Source: Comamonadaceae bacterium
GTDB lineage: Bacteria; Pseudomonadota; Gammaproteobacteria; Burkholderiales; Burkholderiaceae_C
Direction: 5' to 3'
Length of the DNA: 64,000 bases
Assembly (NCBI GenBank): GCA_027488985.1
Contig: JAIYAR010000013.1
Location: 407,190-471,189 of the forward strand
The position numbers and the translations under genes are program-made. Each line of letters opens with the position of its first letter. The stretch's first letter is position 1. Of this stretch, positions 20,030-28,666 are shown one piece after another. The notes beneath the pieces were generated by a model. The model saw only the letters and a list, made by a program, of their open reading frames with translations, was not told the origin of the DNA and searched no databases.

Positions 20030-20062
20030 AAAAAAGCGCACTGCATGCAGTGCGCTTTTTTT
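20030..20062. terminator. Bidirectional rho-independent terminator
   Basis: A perfect palindrome with AAAAAGCGCACTGCA as its left arm gives a 10-bp GC stem with A tract on one side and T tract on the other. It serves the binding-protein gene and, on the other strand, can end transcription of the DUF2157 gene. Confidence 0.93.
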
Positions 20063-20093
20063 ATGTGCGCCGCGTTCAAGCGGTGCCGGATTT

Positions 20094-21236
20094 TCAGGTC
20101 CGGGGTTGCAACCCTTGTGGCACATAACGGCTCAAGCGCGCCGCTATCGCAGTCTCATGCCGCTGCCACCACACGCCCAACGCCACCAGGCCCAAGCCCA
20201 GCAAAGTGAGTGCAAACGGGAACATGAAGCTGTCGCGAAACACCTCATGCGACAGGTGGCCTAAATACAGCATGACCCCGAAGGCGCCATACACCGTGAA
20301 CACGCGCCGGCCGATGGCTGCACCCACCAGCACCAACACCACATTCAGCGCGCAGTAGCCCAGCTTGGCCAGCTCGGAGTCCGAGTCGTTCAGGCTCAAG
20401 CCACACCAGAACATGGTGGTACCGAAGATGTACAGCCAAAAGGCAAAATCCTGCCGCCACTCAGCAGTCTTGGACAAGCGTGTGCGTACATCCACCCACA
20501 GGGCCACCGCCACGGTGCCTATGCCGAACACCAGCGACATGTCACGCATGAACTCCCATTCCCAGCGGTGGTCGAACAGCAGCATGTTGGCCACGTCCAT
20601 GCTCATGTACCAAAGGGTCAGCGCCAGCGGCATCACCATAAAGGGCAAGCGGTAGCGCCACAGCATCACCACACCAGCCAGCAGCGTGGCGAACTCCAGG
20701 GTGATCCAGCGCCAGTCAATACGCGTGTGGTAGCTGGCCAGCGAGTCCGGCCCGCCCGGCGGCCACCAGCCCATCAGGTGCTGCGCGCCCCACACAATCA
20801 GCGGCACCAAAAATACCGCCAGCGTGGCCATCAAACCGGCTGGCACAGACAGGCTGCGCGCCTTAAAGTAGTCCGCCACTTTCAGCGCCGCAAACAGGTA
20901 CAAAGCCCCCAGCACCATCAGCGCGGTCGGGCCCATCTGCTGAAAGCCCAGCGTCATGAACAGCGTCATGGCGCCAATGGCCAGCAGGCCGCCAAAGTAA
21001 TACAGCACGTTCACAAAGCTGAAGCGCGGGCCCGTAGCCATGGCCAACACCGCGGGCTGCGGCGCATTGGGGTCTATAGGCCGGGTGGCCTGCCAGTGCT
21101 GCCCCTGGCTCCAGCGCTGCCACAGGGCCTGCGCTTGCTGCTCAGTGATCAGGCCGTCGCGTGCGGCCTGCTTCAGGTCCTGCAGGCGCAGCTCGAATGT
21201 CAAATTGCTGGTGTCGGTGAAGTCCTTGATGTCCAT
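20094..21236 (-). CDS. DUF2157 membrane protein
   Basis: A 380-residue inner-membrane protein. The first about 70 residues are a soluble helical part (LRLQDLKQAARDGLITEQQAQALWQRW), typical of DUF2157, followed by about ten membrane segments from residue 75 onward. Function of the family is unknown. It stands alone, convergent with the binding-protein gene and divergent from the glutaminase gene, with 61 bp in between. Confidence 0.82.
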   Translation of the reverse strand: MDIKDFTDTSNLTFELRLQDLKQAARDGLITEQQAQALWQRWSQGQHWQATRPIDPNAPQPAVLAMATGPRFSFVNVLYYFGGLLAIGAMTLFMTLGFQQMGPTALMVLGALYLFAALKVADYFKARSLSVPAGLMATLAVFLVPLIVWGAQHLMGWWPPGGPDSLASYHTRIDWRWITLEFATLLAGVVMLWRYRLPFMVMPLALTLWYMSMDVANMLLFDHRWEWEFMRDMSLVFGIGTVAVALWVDVRTRLSKTAEWRQDFAFWLYIFGTTMFWCGLSLNDSDSELAKLGYCALNVVLVLVGAAIGRRVFTVYGAFGVMLYLGHLSHEVFRDSFMFPFALTLLGLGLVALGVWWQRHETAIAARLSRYVPQGLQPRT

Positions 21237-21297
21237 TGCGCATCCCCGCTGTCGTTTGGCTGCATATGTACCACAGAGCCGCTTCTAGAATGAAACC

Positions 21298-22263
21298 ATG
21301 CTTACCCCCCGCACTACCACTGGTTTGCCGGCAGCCGAATCGCTGCAAGCGGCGCTGGCCCAAATCGACACCGAAGCCCGTGCCCTCTTCGGTCAAGGCA
21401 AGGTGGCCGACTACATACCGGCACTGGCTCAAGTGCAACCGCGTCAGTTCGGCATGGCCGTGGCACTGGTGGATGGCAGCACCTGTGCTGTGGGCGATGC
21501 GCACACGCCGTTCTCGCTGCAAAGCATTACCAAGCTGTTTACCTTTGTGCTGGCTCTCAAAGCCATTGGCGACGACGTGTGGAAGCGCGTGGGCCGCGAG
21601 CCCTCAGGCGCAGCGTTTAACTCCATGGTGCAGCTGGAAACCGAGCACGGCATTCCGCGCAACCCGTTCATCAACGCGGGGGCACTGGTGATTACCGACA
21701 TCCTGACCACCCGCTACGCCCACCTGGACTACGCGCTGCTGGGTGCCCTGCGCCGCCTTACCGACGACCCCGAACTGAGCTGGAATGCGGCTGTGGCCAA
21801 AAGCGAGCGCGACACGGCCCACCGCAACATGGCTATGGCCTATTTCATGAAAAGCCATGGCAACTTTGCCAACCCGCCCGAGCTGGTGCTGGACAACTAT
21901 TGCCGCCAGTGCGCCACCGAGATGAACTGCGCCCAGCTCGCCCAAGCCACCATGTTTCTGGCCAATGGCGGGCGCGACCTGGGCCGCGACGGCCGGCCTG
22001 ACGAACAGTTTTTAAGCGCTGACGACGCCCGCCGCGTCAACGCCCTGCTGCTTACCTGCGGCGCCTATGACGCCGCCGGCGACTTTGCCTACCGCATCGG
22101 CCTGCCGGTCAAAACCGGTGTGGGCGGCGGCATTGTGGCCATAGCCCCCGGCGTGGGCACCATTGCCGTGTGGGCGCCCGAGCTGGACGCCAAAGGCAAC
22201 TCGGTGCTAGGCGCCTTTGCGCTGGAACGCTTGGTGCAGCTCACCGGCTGGAACCACACTTAG
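21298..22263 (+). CDS. glsA: Glutaminase
   Basis: A 321-residue glutaminase of the serine-dependent beta-lactamase-like fold, converting L-glutamine to glutamate and ammonia. The catalytic S-x-x-K is Ser76-Ile-Thr-Lys79 in FSLQSITKLF; the family segments PSGAAFNSMVQLE, PRNPFINAGAL, DNYCRQC and VKTGVGGGIVA are all present. Length is near the usual 305-320. It is cytosolic, with no signal peptide. Confidence 0.96.
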   Translation: MLTPRTTTGLPAAESLQAALAQIDTEARALFGQGKVADYIPALAQVQPRQFGMAVALVDGSTCAVGDAHTPFSLQSITKLFTFVLALKAIGDDVWKRVGREPSGAAFNSMVQLETEHGIPRNPFINAGALVITDILTTRYAHLDYALLGALRRLTDDPELSWNAAVAKSERDTAHRNMAMAYFMKSHGNFANPPELVLDNYCRQCATEMNCAQLAQATMFLANGGRDLGRDGRPDEQFLSADDARRVNALLLTCGAYDAAGDFAYRIGLPVKTGVGGGIVAIAPGVGTIAVWAPELDAKGNSVLGAFALERLVQLTGWNHT

Positions 22264-22286
22264 ATAGACGGCGATTGCCGGAGGGC

Positions 22287-23213
22287 TCAGGCCCACATCA
22301 GCCGGTCACGGCCGGCGCCCTTGGCGGCGTAGAGCGCGCGGTCTGCGTTGCGCATGTTTTCAATGGCGCTCAGGGCCGGGTCCAACATTACCAAGCCGGC
22401 AGAGCAGGTGTGGTGAAAGCGCGGCACCTCCGGCAAGGGGGACGACTCCCGCACCAGCTCCAAAATGCCCTGCACCTTGGCCTCCATCTCGGGCGCGGTC
22501 ACCATGGGGAAGAGCAACAAAAACTCTTCGCCCCCGATGCGCCCGAAGCCATCGTTGCGGCCCAGCGTGCCCACCACCAGGCGCGAGAAGCGTTGCAGCA
22601 CCTCGTCGCCTGCGGTGTGGCCGTAGGTGTCGTTGATTTTTTTGAAGTAGTCCAGGTCCACCAGCACCAGCCCGCAAGGCTGCTGCGTGCTGCGCAGCTG
22701 GTTCAGGCGCAAATCCAGCTGCTCCAGCACGTGGGCGCGGCTGCTCACGCCGGTCAGCGCGTCCACCTGGGCGGCACGCAAAGCGCCATCGCGCGCCTGG
22801 CGCAAAGACCGGTCGTTGGCGCGCAGGGCGGTAATGTCAAAGCCCACGCTCAGCATCCAGCCCTGGTCGTCCATGGTCTCGGTGATGTACATCCAGCGGC
22901 CGTTGCGCAGGTCGGTCTCAAAGGTGCGAAACGGCAGCTTGCCCCGGCGCGCCTTGGCAGACACCAGCCAAGCCTCCAGGTTGTCGGTGTTGATGGCAGC
23001 GCCCACCTGGTTTTGGTAGCTGTGGCGCATCATGTCGGACCACGACATTTGCACATCCCGCGCCATGCCGAAATCGGTGCAATGCGCGGGGTTGGCGTAG
23101 CGCACCATGTCTTGCGGGTCGTACAGCACCACATGCAGCGGCGAGTGCTCGTACAAGCTGGAGAAATGCTCTACCAGCACTGCGCTATCCGCCATGTCCA
23201 ACTTGTTTGCCAT
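22287..23213 (-). CDS. PAS-GGDEF diguanylate cyclase
   Basis: A 308-residue cytosolic protein: a PAS domain at about 15-130 (LYEHSPLHVVLYDPQDMVRYANPAH) followed by a GGDEF domain with the canonical signature GGEEF at 227-231. It should make cyclic di-GMP from GTP under control of a PAS-sensed signal. No RxxD inhibition site five residues ahead of the signature is evident. The ribosome site GAGGGAG precedes the ATG at 23213, and the upstream 60 bp are AT-rich with TATAAC on the minus strand as a possible -10 box. Confidence 0.93.
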   Translation of the reverse strand: MANKLDMADSAVLVEHFSSLYEHSPLHVVLYDPQDMVRYANPAHCTDFGMARDVQMSWSDMMRHSYQNQVGAAINTDNLEAWLVSAKARRGKLPFRTFETDLRNGRWMYITETMDDQGWMLSVGFDITALRANDRSLRQARDGALRAAQVDALTGVSSRAHVLEQLDLRLNQLRSTQQPCGLVLVDLDYFKKINDTYGHTAGDEVLQRFSRLVVGTLGRNDGFGRIGGEEFLLLFPMVTAPEMEAKVQGILELVRESSPLPEVPRFHHTCSAGLVMLDPALSAIENMRNADRALYAAKGAGRDRLMWA

Positions 23214-23343
23214 ACGTCGCTCCCTCGCGAGAGATGTTAATAATTGTTATACAGTTTTCATTTTAATCAGCCGTCTGCCAACGCACACCCCGCCTGCGCC
23301 CTTGATTGCAGGGCCACGCAGGTGCGGCGTCTAAAATCACCGA

Positions 23344-25167
23344 ATGAGCACCCCCACCCACGCGAACACAGCGTCCGAATCCGCCAAGCCCAGCAACTTT
23401 TTGCGCCAGATCATCGAATCTGACCTCGAAAAAGGCACCTACGCCCAACGCCGCTGGGCCGGCACCCCCGGCGACGCCGCGCACCACGCTGCCGGCCAGC
23501 CAGACCCCGCCAAAATCCGCACCCGCTTTCCGCCCGAGCCCAACGGCTACCTGCACGTAGGCCACGCCAAAAGCATCTGCATCAACTTCGGGTTGGCGCG
23601 CGACTACGGCGGCGTGTGCCACCTGCGCTTTGACGACACCAACCCTGAAAAAGAAGACACCGAGTATGTGAACAGCATCATCGACGCGGTGAAGTGGCTG
23701 GGCTTTGACTGGAACGGCAGCCAGGGCGACTACAGCGTGGCCCCCTACCAGGCCAGCGACTACTTTGACTTTATGTACCGCGCCGCCGAGGCGCTGATTG
23801 AAGCCGGCCACGCCTATGTGGACGAGCAAACGCCCGAGCAAATGCGCGTGAACCGTGGCGACTTCGGCAAGCCCGGTGTGGACAGCCCTTTCCGCACCCG
23901 CATGCCCGCTGAAAACCTGGCCCGCTTTCGCGAAATGCGCGATGGCAAGCATGAAGACGGCTCCATGGTGCTGCGCGCCAAGATCGACATGGCCAGCCCC
24001 AACATCAACATGCGCGACCCGGCCATCTACCGCATCCGCCGCGCCACGCACCACAACACGGGCGACACCTGGTGCATCTACCCCATGTACACCTTTGCGC
24101 ACCCTATTGAGGACGCACTGGAGCAAATCACCCACAGCATCTGCACGCTGGAGTTTGAAGACCAGCGCCCGTTTTACGACTGGCTGATGGACCGCCTGTG
24201 CGAGAGTGGCCTGCTGGCAGCCCCCGCGCCCAAGCAATATGAATTTGCCCGCCTGAACCTCACCTATGTGATTACCAGCAAACGCAAGCTGGCCGCGCTG
24301 GTGAATGAAGGCAAGGTCAGCGGTTGGGACGACCCGCGCATGCCAACCATCGTCGGCCTACGCCGCCGTGGCTACACCCCTGCCGCCATCCAACTGTTTG
24401 CCGAACGCATTGGCGTGACCAAGAGCGACAGCTGGATCGACTACAGCACCCTCGAAGGCTGCCTGCGCGAAGACCTGGAAAACACCGCCCACCGCGGCAT
24501 GGCCGTGCTGAACCCCGTGAAGCTGGTGCTGACCAACTGGGGCGAGGTGTTTGCAGAGCAAGGCGGCGACGCTTATCTGGACGCGTGCAGCATGCCCGCC
24601 CTGCCCCACCCGCCCGAGGGCGTCGAAAGTCCGGTGCGCCACTTCACCATCGGCAAAGAAGTGTGGATCGAGCGCGAAGACTTTGAAGAAGTGCCCCCCA
24701 AGGGCTACAAGCGCCTGTTCCCCGGAAACAAGGTGCGCCTGAAGGGCGGCCACGTGATCGAGTGCACCGGCTGCACCAAGGATGCCAATGGCGTGATCAC
24801 CGAAGTGCTGGCTACCGTGGTGCCCGACACTAAGAGCGGCACCCCCGGCGCCGACCTGGTGAAGGTGAAAGCCGCTATCACCTGGGTAGGCGTGGCCGAC
24901 GGCGTGCACGCCGAGGTGCGCATGTACGACCGCCTGTTCAGCGACGCCCAGCCCGACGCGGGCGGCAAAGATTTCCTGGAAAGCCTGAACCCCAACAGCC
25001 TGAAGGTCGTGACCGCCATCGTGGAGCCATCACTGGCCAACGCGCAGCCCGACCAGAAGTTCCAGTTTGAACGCCACGGCTACTTTGTGGCCGACCGCGT
25101 GGACCACCAAGCGGACAAGCCAGTGTTTAACTTGGCGGTGGGGTTGAAGGATTCTTGGGGGAAGTAA
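23344..25167 (+). CDS. glnS: Glutamine-tRNA ligase
   Basis: A class I aminoacyl-tRNA synthetase of 607 residues that charges tRNA-Gln. The HIGH-type motif is HVGH at 71-74 inside FPPEPNGYLHVGHAKS; the KMSKS counterpart is ITSKRKL. The catalytic domain, the DDTNPEKEDTEYV segment and the two C-terminal anticodon-binding beta barrels are present. The first about 30 residues are longer than in E. coli GlnS. A terminator follows. Confidence 0.97.
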   Translation: MSTPTHANTASESAKPSNFLRQIIESDLEKGTYAQRRWAGTPGDAAHHAAGQPDPAKIRTRFPPEPNGYLHVGHAKSICINFGLARDYGGVCHLRFDDTNPEKEDTEYVNSIIDAVKWLGFDWNGSQGDYSVAPYQASDYFDFMYRAAEALIEAGHAYVDEQTPEQMRVNRGDFGKPGVDSPFRTRMPAENLARFREMRDGKHEDGSMVLRAKIDMASPNINMRDPAIYRIRRATHHNTGDTWCIYPMYTFAHPIEDALEQITHSICTLEFEDQRPFYDWLMDRLCESGLLAAPAPKQYEFARLNLTYVITSKRKLAALVNEGKVSGWDDPRMPTIVGLRRRGYTPAAIQLFAERIGVTKSDSWIDYSTLEGCLREDLENTAHRGMAVLNPVKLVLTNWGEVFAEQGGDAYLDACSMPALPHPPEGVESPVRHFTIGKEVWIEREDFEEVPPKGYKRLFPGNKVRLKGGHVIECTGCTKDANGVITEVLATVVPDTKSGTPGADLVKVKAAITWVGVADGVHAEVRMYDRLFSDAQPDAGGKDFLESLNPNSLKVVTAIVEPSLANAQPDQKFQFERHGYFVADRVDHQADKPVFNLAVGLKDSWGK

Positions 25168-25188
25168 GCCCCCAAATAGCACCTCGAA

Positions 25189-25224
25189 GGCCAACACCGC
25201 CCGCCGGTGCTGGCCTTTTTTTTT
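25189..25224 (+). terminator. Rho-independent terminator of glnS
   Basis: GGCCAACACCG and CGGTGCTGGCC (one internal mismatch) form a stem around a short loop, followed by a run of nine T residues. Confidence 0.9.
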
Positions 25225-25276
25225 GAATTGCATTCACCCCAAGTGGATAGGCGGGACTTGGCAGGTGGACACTGTT

Positions 25277-25813
25277 ATGAGTCAAGTTACGATCTCGCGT
25301 ATGAATAAACAGCCATTCCCCGTCGATGCAACAGAGCATCAAAATTTGATGGACGAATGGGCACTCGCGATAGGTCGCTTTATGGTCCAGTTCACAAGTT
25401 GTGAATACTGGACGTACCAGTACATCAAGACTTTCGGTTCCAATCTCCTGGGCAAAGCTACTGGTGACCTGATGCTCAACGCAAGAGCACCAATTGCCGA
25501 GTCACTGATTCTCGAAATTGGTCTCGTACCGGAAATACAGAATCGCGTTGAAGCAGCATTCAAGAAGCTCATGGACTTGGCATCTAGCCGTAACCTTGTT
25601 GCTCATAACGGCCCAATGCTGCATGTGTATACGAATGCGGATGATGAATTGCTTTTAGAGATTGAACTTCGAAGCGCGAAAAAGCACGAAAAGCAGATCA
25701 GCATAGAGCGTCTCAACCAACTTACAGCGGAAGCCCGCGCGCTAGACGAGGAACTCGTACTGTTGTACGGAGACGTTCAGCAGAAAAAGAATCAAGTACC
25801 GGCAGGTCAATAA
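25277..25813 (+). CDS. Hypothetical protein, atypical composition
   Basis: A frame of 178 residues from ATG 25277 (ATG 25301 is also possible; neither has a clear ribosome site). It is helical and contains LMDEWALAIGRFMVQFTSCEYWTYQ, then ASSRNLVAHNGPM and an acidic, Lys-rich C-terminus. The R-N-x-x-A-H segment resembles the R-x4-6-H motif of HEPN-like domains, but only weakly. The DNA is less GC-rich and uses more A/T third positions than glnS and DUF924, which suggests recent transfer. I do not recognise the family. Confidence 0.6.
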   Translation: MSQVTISRMNKQPFPVDATEHQNLMDEWALAIGRFMVQFTSCEYWTYQYIKTFGSNLLGKATGDLMLNARAPIAESLILEIGLVPEIQNRVEAAFKKLMDLASSRNLVAHNGPMLHVYTNADDELLLEIELRSAKKHEKQISIERLNQLTAEARALDEELVLLYGDVQQKKNQVPAGQ

Positions 25814-25853
25814 AGTTTATTTGACGAGACTTGCTGATTCATCGCTGCACCAA

Positions 25854-26393
25854 ATGAAACCCCAATCCATCCTCCACTTCTGGTTCACCGAGCTAACCCC
25901 CAAGCAGCACTTCGCCAAAGACGCTGCCTTGGACGAAGCCATCCGCACCCGCTTCGGCGCCACGCTGGAGGCGGCGGCGCGGTGTGAGCTGTTTGCTTGG
26001 CGCGCCACGCCCGAGGGGCGGTTAGCGGAGATGTTGGTGCTGGACCAGTTCTCGCGCAATGTGTACCGCGACACTGCCCGCGCCTTTGCGCAGGACGCAC
26101 TGGCCCTGGTGCTGGCGCAAGAGCTGGTAGCCAGCGGGCAGGACCGCAGCCTGCCCCTGGCGCAGCGCAGCTTTGCCTACATGCCCTACATGCACAGCGA
26201 GTCCGCGCTGGTGCATGCGCAAGCAGTGGCCCTGTTTTCGCAGCCGGGCATGGAAGACACCCTGCGCTTTGAGCTGCGCCACAAAGCCATCATCGACCGC
26301 TTTGGCCGCTACCCCCACCGCAACGCCATCCTTGGCCGCACCTCCACGCCCGAGGAGCTGGTTTTCTTGAGCGAACCGGGGTCTTCGTTCTAG
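25854..26393 (+). CDS. DUF924 family protein
   Basis: A 179-residue all-helical protein beginning MKPQSILHFWFTELTPKQHF, with LDQFSRNVYRDTARAFAQD and FAYMPYMHSESLVHQ-like segments and the C-terminal HRNAILGR, typical of DUF924 (TPR-like fold, function unknown). The last 18 codons and the following about 50 bp occur again at 27193-27294 with about 84 percent identity (see findings). GC content is that of the host core, unlike the genes on each side. Confidence 0.85.
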   Translation: MKPQSILHFWFTELTPKQHFAKDAALDEAIRTRFGATLEAAARCELFAWRATPEGRLAEMLVLDQFSRNVYRDTARAFAQDALALVLAQELVASGQDRSLPLAQRSFAYMPYMHSESALVHAQAVALFSQPGMEDTLRFELRHKAIIDRFGRYPHRNAILGRTSTPEELVFLSEPGSSF

Positions 26394-26438
26394 TTTGGCG
26401 GCAGCCGGCTTGCTACGCTTTTAGTAGCTGCTCGCGCA
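26337..26438 (+). repeat. Direct repeat copy A: DUF924 gene tail plus dispersed element
   Basis: Aligned without gaps at an offset of 856 bp to 27193-27294; by hand count 16 differences in 102 positions. It covers the last 18 codons and stop of the DUF924 gene and the first half of a dispersed element. Confidence 0.85.
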
Positions 26439-26465
26439 AATTACACAACGGATGGAGGTTAATTT
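26412..26465 (+). repeat. Dispersed 55-bp element
   Basis: GCTACGCTTTTAGTAGCTGC then TCGCGCA, followed by a diverged right half (GGATGGAGG). The left half forms a GCTAC/GTAGC hairpin. Confidence 0.75.
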
Positions 26466-26617
26466 CATTAAGAATTGGGTAAGTGCTGTGAAACCCAGCA
26501 TGAACCATTCACCCGATCTCTTGGCACAACCGCATGGCGCGTTTCTGGAGTGATCCATAACGCTCAAGCCTGATCGGGCAAGTACGATATTCGCTGAACA
26601 ACGAAGCTCACTTTTCT

Positions 26618-27181
26618 ATGAATTGGCGAAACACATCTTGGGAACCACCCAAGGAACCCTACGATTGGTGTTGCCTGGTCTGCGAAACAAACAACCCAGC
26701 AGGGCGGACTTCATGCAGCCTCTGTGAATGCCCAGACCGCGTAAGTGGGCGCGAGTTGCAGGAGCGCCAAAGGCAATTCAAATTGGGGCAGCCTTACGAC
26801 GGAGCCCATCGTGCCGCGCCAAAATCACGCGACCCATTGAAGCGCCTTGACGGCTCGAACAAATTGCCCATAGAGGATTTGCTGAGATACCCCTTTTTCA
26901 CGCTGGCGGCCGGGTACGCCGCATACACAGCTTTTCTTGACGGCAAATCTACGGTCTACCTCAGCCGCCATTCAAAAGGCGTTCTGATTGAACAGTATTG
27001 GGCTTTGTCTTTTGTCATATCGGGGTACTTGCTGCTCGCTGTCTTCTTCATGTCGCAGCTCATAGACCATTTCGACCGACGTCCCAACGAGAGCATCTAC
27101 AAAACGATTGCCAAGTGGTCAGTGGGCATAGGATTTCCGTCTTTGCTAATCGGCATCATCCTGCAGAGTGCTAAGGGATAG
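26618..27181 (+). CDS. RanBP2-type zinc-finger membrane protein
   Basis: A 187-residue protein with an N-terminal zinc finger fitting W-x-C-x2-C-x3-N-x6-C-x2-C exactly (WCCLVCETNNPAGRTSCSLC, about 17-36), a basic linker, then three hydrophobic segments (near 95-110, 125-150 and 165-183). The RanBP2 finger is best known from eukaryotic ubiquitin- and RNA-binding proteins. No clear ribosome site precedes ATG 26618. Composition differs from the neighbours, and the gene lies between two copies of the DUF924 tail, so it looks inserted. Function unknown. Confidence 0.7.
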   Translation: MNWRNTSWEPPKEPYDWCCLVCETNNPAGRTSCSLCECPDRVSGRELQERQRQFKLGQPYDGAHRAAPKSRDPLKRLDGSNKLPIEDLLRYPFFTLAAGYAAYTAFLDGKSTVYLSRHSKGVLIEQYWALSFVISGYLLLAVFFMSQLIDHFDRRPNESIYKTIAKWSVGIGFPSLLIGIILQSAKG

Positions 27182-27192
27182 CCTCAACGGGT

Positions 27193-27294
27193 CGCACCTC
27201 CACGCCCGAGGAGCTGGCTTACCTGAGCGAACCGGGATCTTCGTTCTAGGCTTGCGGCAATAGATTTGCTACGTTTTTCGTAGCTGCTCACACA
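27193..27294 (+). pseudogene. Direct repeat copy B: remnant DUF924 3' end
   Basis: This stretch still reads RTSTPEELAYLSEPGSSF followed by TAG in one frame, matching RTSTPEELVFLSEPGSSF of the intact gene, with mainly silent or conservative changes. It has no upstream part, so it is the stranded end of a second, diverged DUF924 allele. Confidence 0.8.
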
Positions 27295-27321
27295 TATTCC
27301 ACGAGCGCTGGAGGCCTATTT
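27268..27321 (+). repeat. Dispersed 55-bp element
   Basis: A full-length copy: GCTACGTTTTTCGTAGCTGC, TCACACATATTCCACGAGCG, CTGGAGGCCTATTT. Confidence 0.8.
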
Positions 27322-27358
27322 CGCTTAGGTTTCGCAGTCGTGCGCTCTATACTGCCGC

Positions 27359-28294
27359 ATGCCCCAAGCTAGCCCCACCCTCACCCCACAGCTGCTGCGC
27401 CAGCTGACGCTGAACCCGGCAGACCACCCCCGCGGTGTAGCGCACTTGAGTGCGGCCAGCGGCCTGGTGCGCGTGGGTGAGCGCCTGTATGTGGTGGCGG
27501 ACGACGAGGTGCATCTGGGCGTGTTTGACAGCAGCGCCATGCACGCCCCCGGCGCGCTGCTGCGCCTGCTGGAGGGCGACTTGCCCCACGACAAGGGCGC
27601 GCGCAAAAAGGCCAAACCCGACCTCGAAACCCTGACCCAACTGCCGCCCCTGCCCGGCCATGCCCACGGGGCCTTGCTGGCCTTGGGGTCCGGCTCCAAG
27701 CCCACGCGCGAAACCGGTGTGCTGCTGCCGCTGGATGCACAGGGCGCTCCGCTCGGGCAAGTGGGCACCGTCGATCTGGCGCCGCTGTATGCGCCGCTGC
27801 GCAAGCGGTTTGCAGACCTGAACATTGAGGGCGCTTTCGTGCTGGGCAACGAGTTGCTTTTGCTGCAGCGGGGCAACAAGGGCAACGCCTTGAGCGCCTG
27901 CATTCGCTACGAGTGGAGCCACATCGCCCATTGGTTGGCAGGCCTGCAGCCCCTGCCGCCCGGCCCCCACGACGTGCAGACCATGGACTTGGGTGAGGTG
28001 AGCGGTGTGCCCCTGAGCCTGACCGATGGCACGCCCCTGCAAGGCGGCGCCTGGGCCTTTTGCGCCGTGGCCGAAAGCACCGACGACAGCTACCACGATG
28101 GCGCCTGCGTGGGCTCGGCCATTGGCATCGTCGCACCCGACGGGCAAGTGAAGCTGCAGCTGTTGGCGGGTGCACCCAAGGTTGAAGGCATTGCCGCCCA
28201 GCCCGCAGACGATGGCTGGCAGATCACTCTGGTGACCGACCCCGACGAGCCCCGCACCCCCGCGCAGATGCTGCAAACGCATTGGGTGCTGTAA
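27359..28294 (+). CDS. DUF6929-like hypothetical protein
   Basis: A 311-residue protein with repeated beta-strand patterns (GLVRVGERLYVVADDEVHLGVF, NIEGAFVLGNELLLLQRG, GIVAPDGQVKLQLLAGAPKVEGIA), which suggest a beta-propeller-like fold. I associate it with the DUF6929 family; the function is unknown. No signal peptide. The next gene follows after 22 bp. Confidence 0.65.
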   Translation: MPQASPTLTPQLLRQLTLNPADHPRGVAHLSAASGLVRVGERLYVVADDEVHLGVFDSSAMHAPGALLRLLEGDLPHDKGARKKAKPDLETLTQLPPLPGHAHGALLALGSGSKPTRETGVLLPLDAQGAPLGQVGTVDLAPLYAPLRKRFADLNIEGAFVLGNELLLLQRGNKGNALSACIRYEWSHIAHWLAGLQPLPPGPHDVQTMDLGEVSGVPLSLTDGTPLQGGAWAFCAVAESTDDSYHDGACVGSAIGIVAPDGQVKLQLLAGAPKVEGIAAQPADDGWQITLVTDPDEPRTPAQMLQTHWVL

Positions 28295-28316
28295 CCCCGC
28301 TGAGGCATCTCGCCCC

Positions 28317-28643
28317 ATGGCCCGCCGCAAGCACCACCATGTGTATGTGATTGAGCTGCACAAAGACGTGCTGCTGGAGCCCCGCTTTCGCAAAAACAAC
28401 CCGGGCTATGTGGAAGGCAAGCCCTGCGTGTACGTAGGCATGACCGGGCTGGACCCGGATGTGCGCTTCGACAAACACAAAGCCGGCATCCAAGCCAACC
28501 GTTTCGCCCAGCAATACGGCCTGCGCCTGCTGCCCGACTTGTTTGAAGGCTTCAACCCCATGAGCTACGACGACGCGGTGGACAAAGAAATAGAGGTCGC
28601 CATAGACCTGCAATCCGCCGGGTTCGGGGTTTGGCAGGCTTAG
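28317..28643 (+). CDS. Small GIY-YIG-like domain protein
   Basis: A 108-residue protein whose HVYVIEL and CVYVGMTGLDPDVRFDKHKAG correspond to the first two strands, the Y-x-G and the helix Arg of GIY-YIG nuclease domains; the Glu in DKEIEVAIDLQSAG could be the metal ligand. If active it would cut nucleic acid, but many small members have no known role. Assignment is from motif order only. Confidence 0.6.
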   Translation: MARRKHHHVYVIELHKDVLLEPRFRKNNPGYVEGKPCVYVGMTGLDPDVRFDKHKAGIQANRFAQQYGLRLLPDLFEGFNPMSYDDAVDKEIEVAIDLQSAGFGVWQA

Positions 28644-28666
28644 GTCCCTCCAGTAAACTCCCACGC

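Noticed and set aside
22170-23240. A 356-codon plus-strand frame antisense to the PAS-GGDEF gene
   Set aside because: No domain and antisense to a protein with an intact GGEEF signature.
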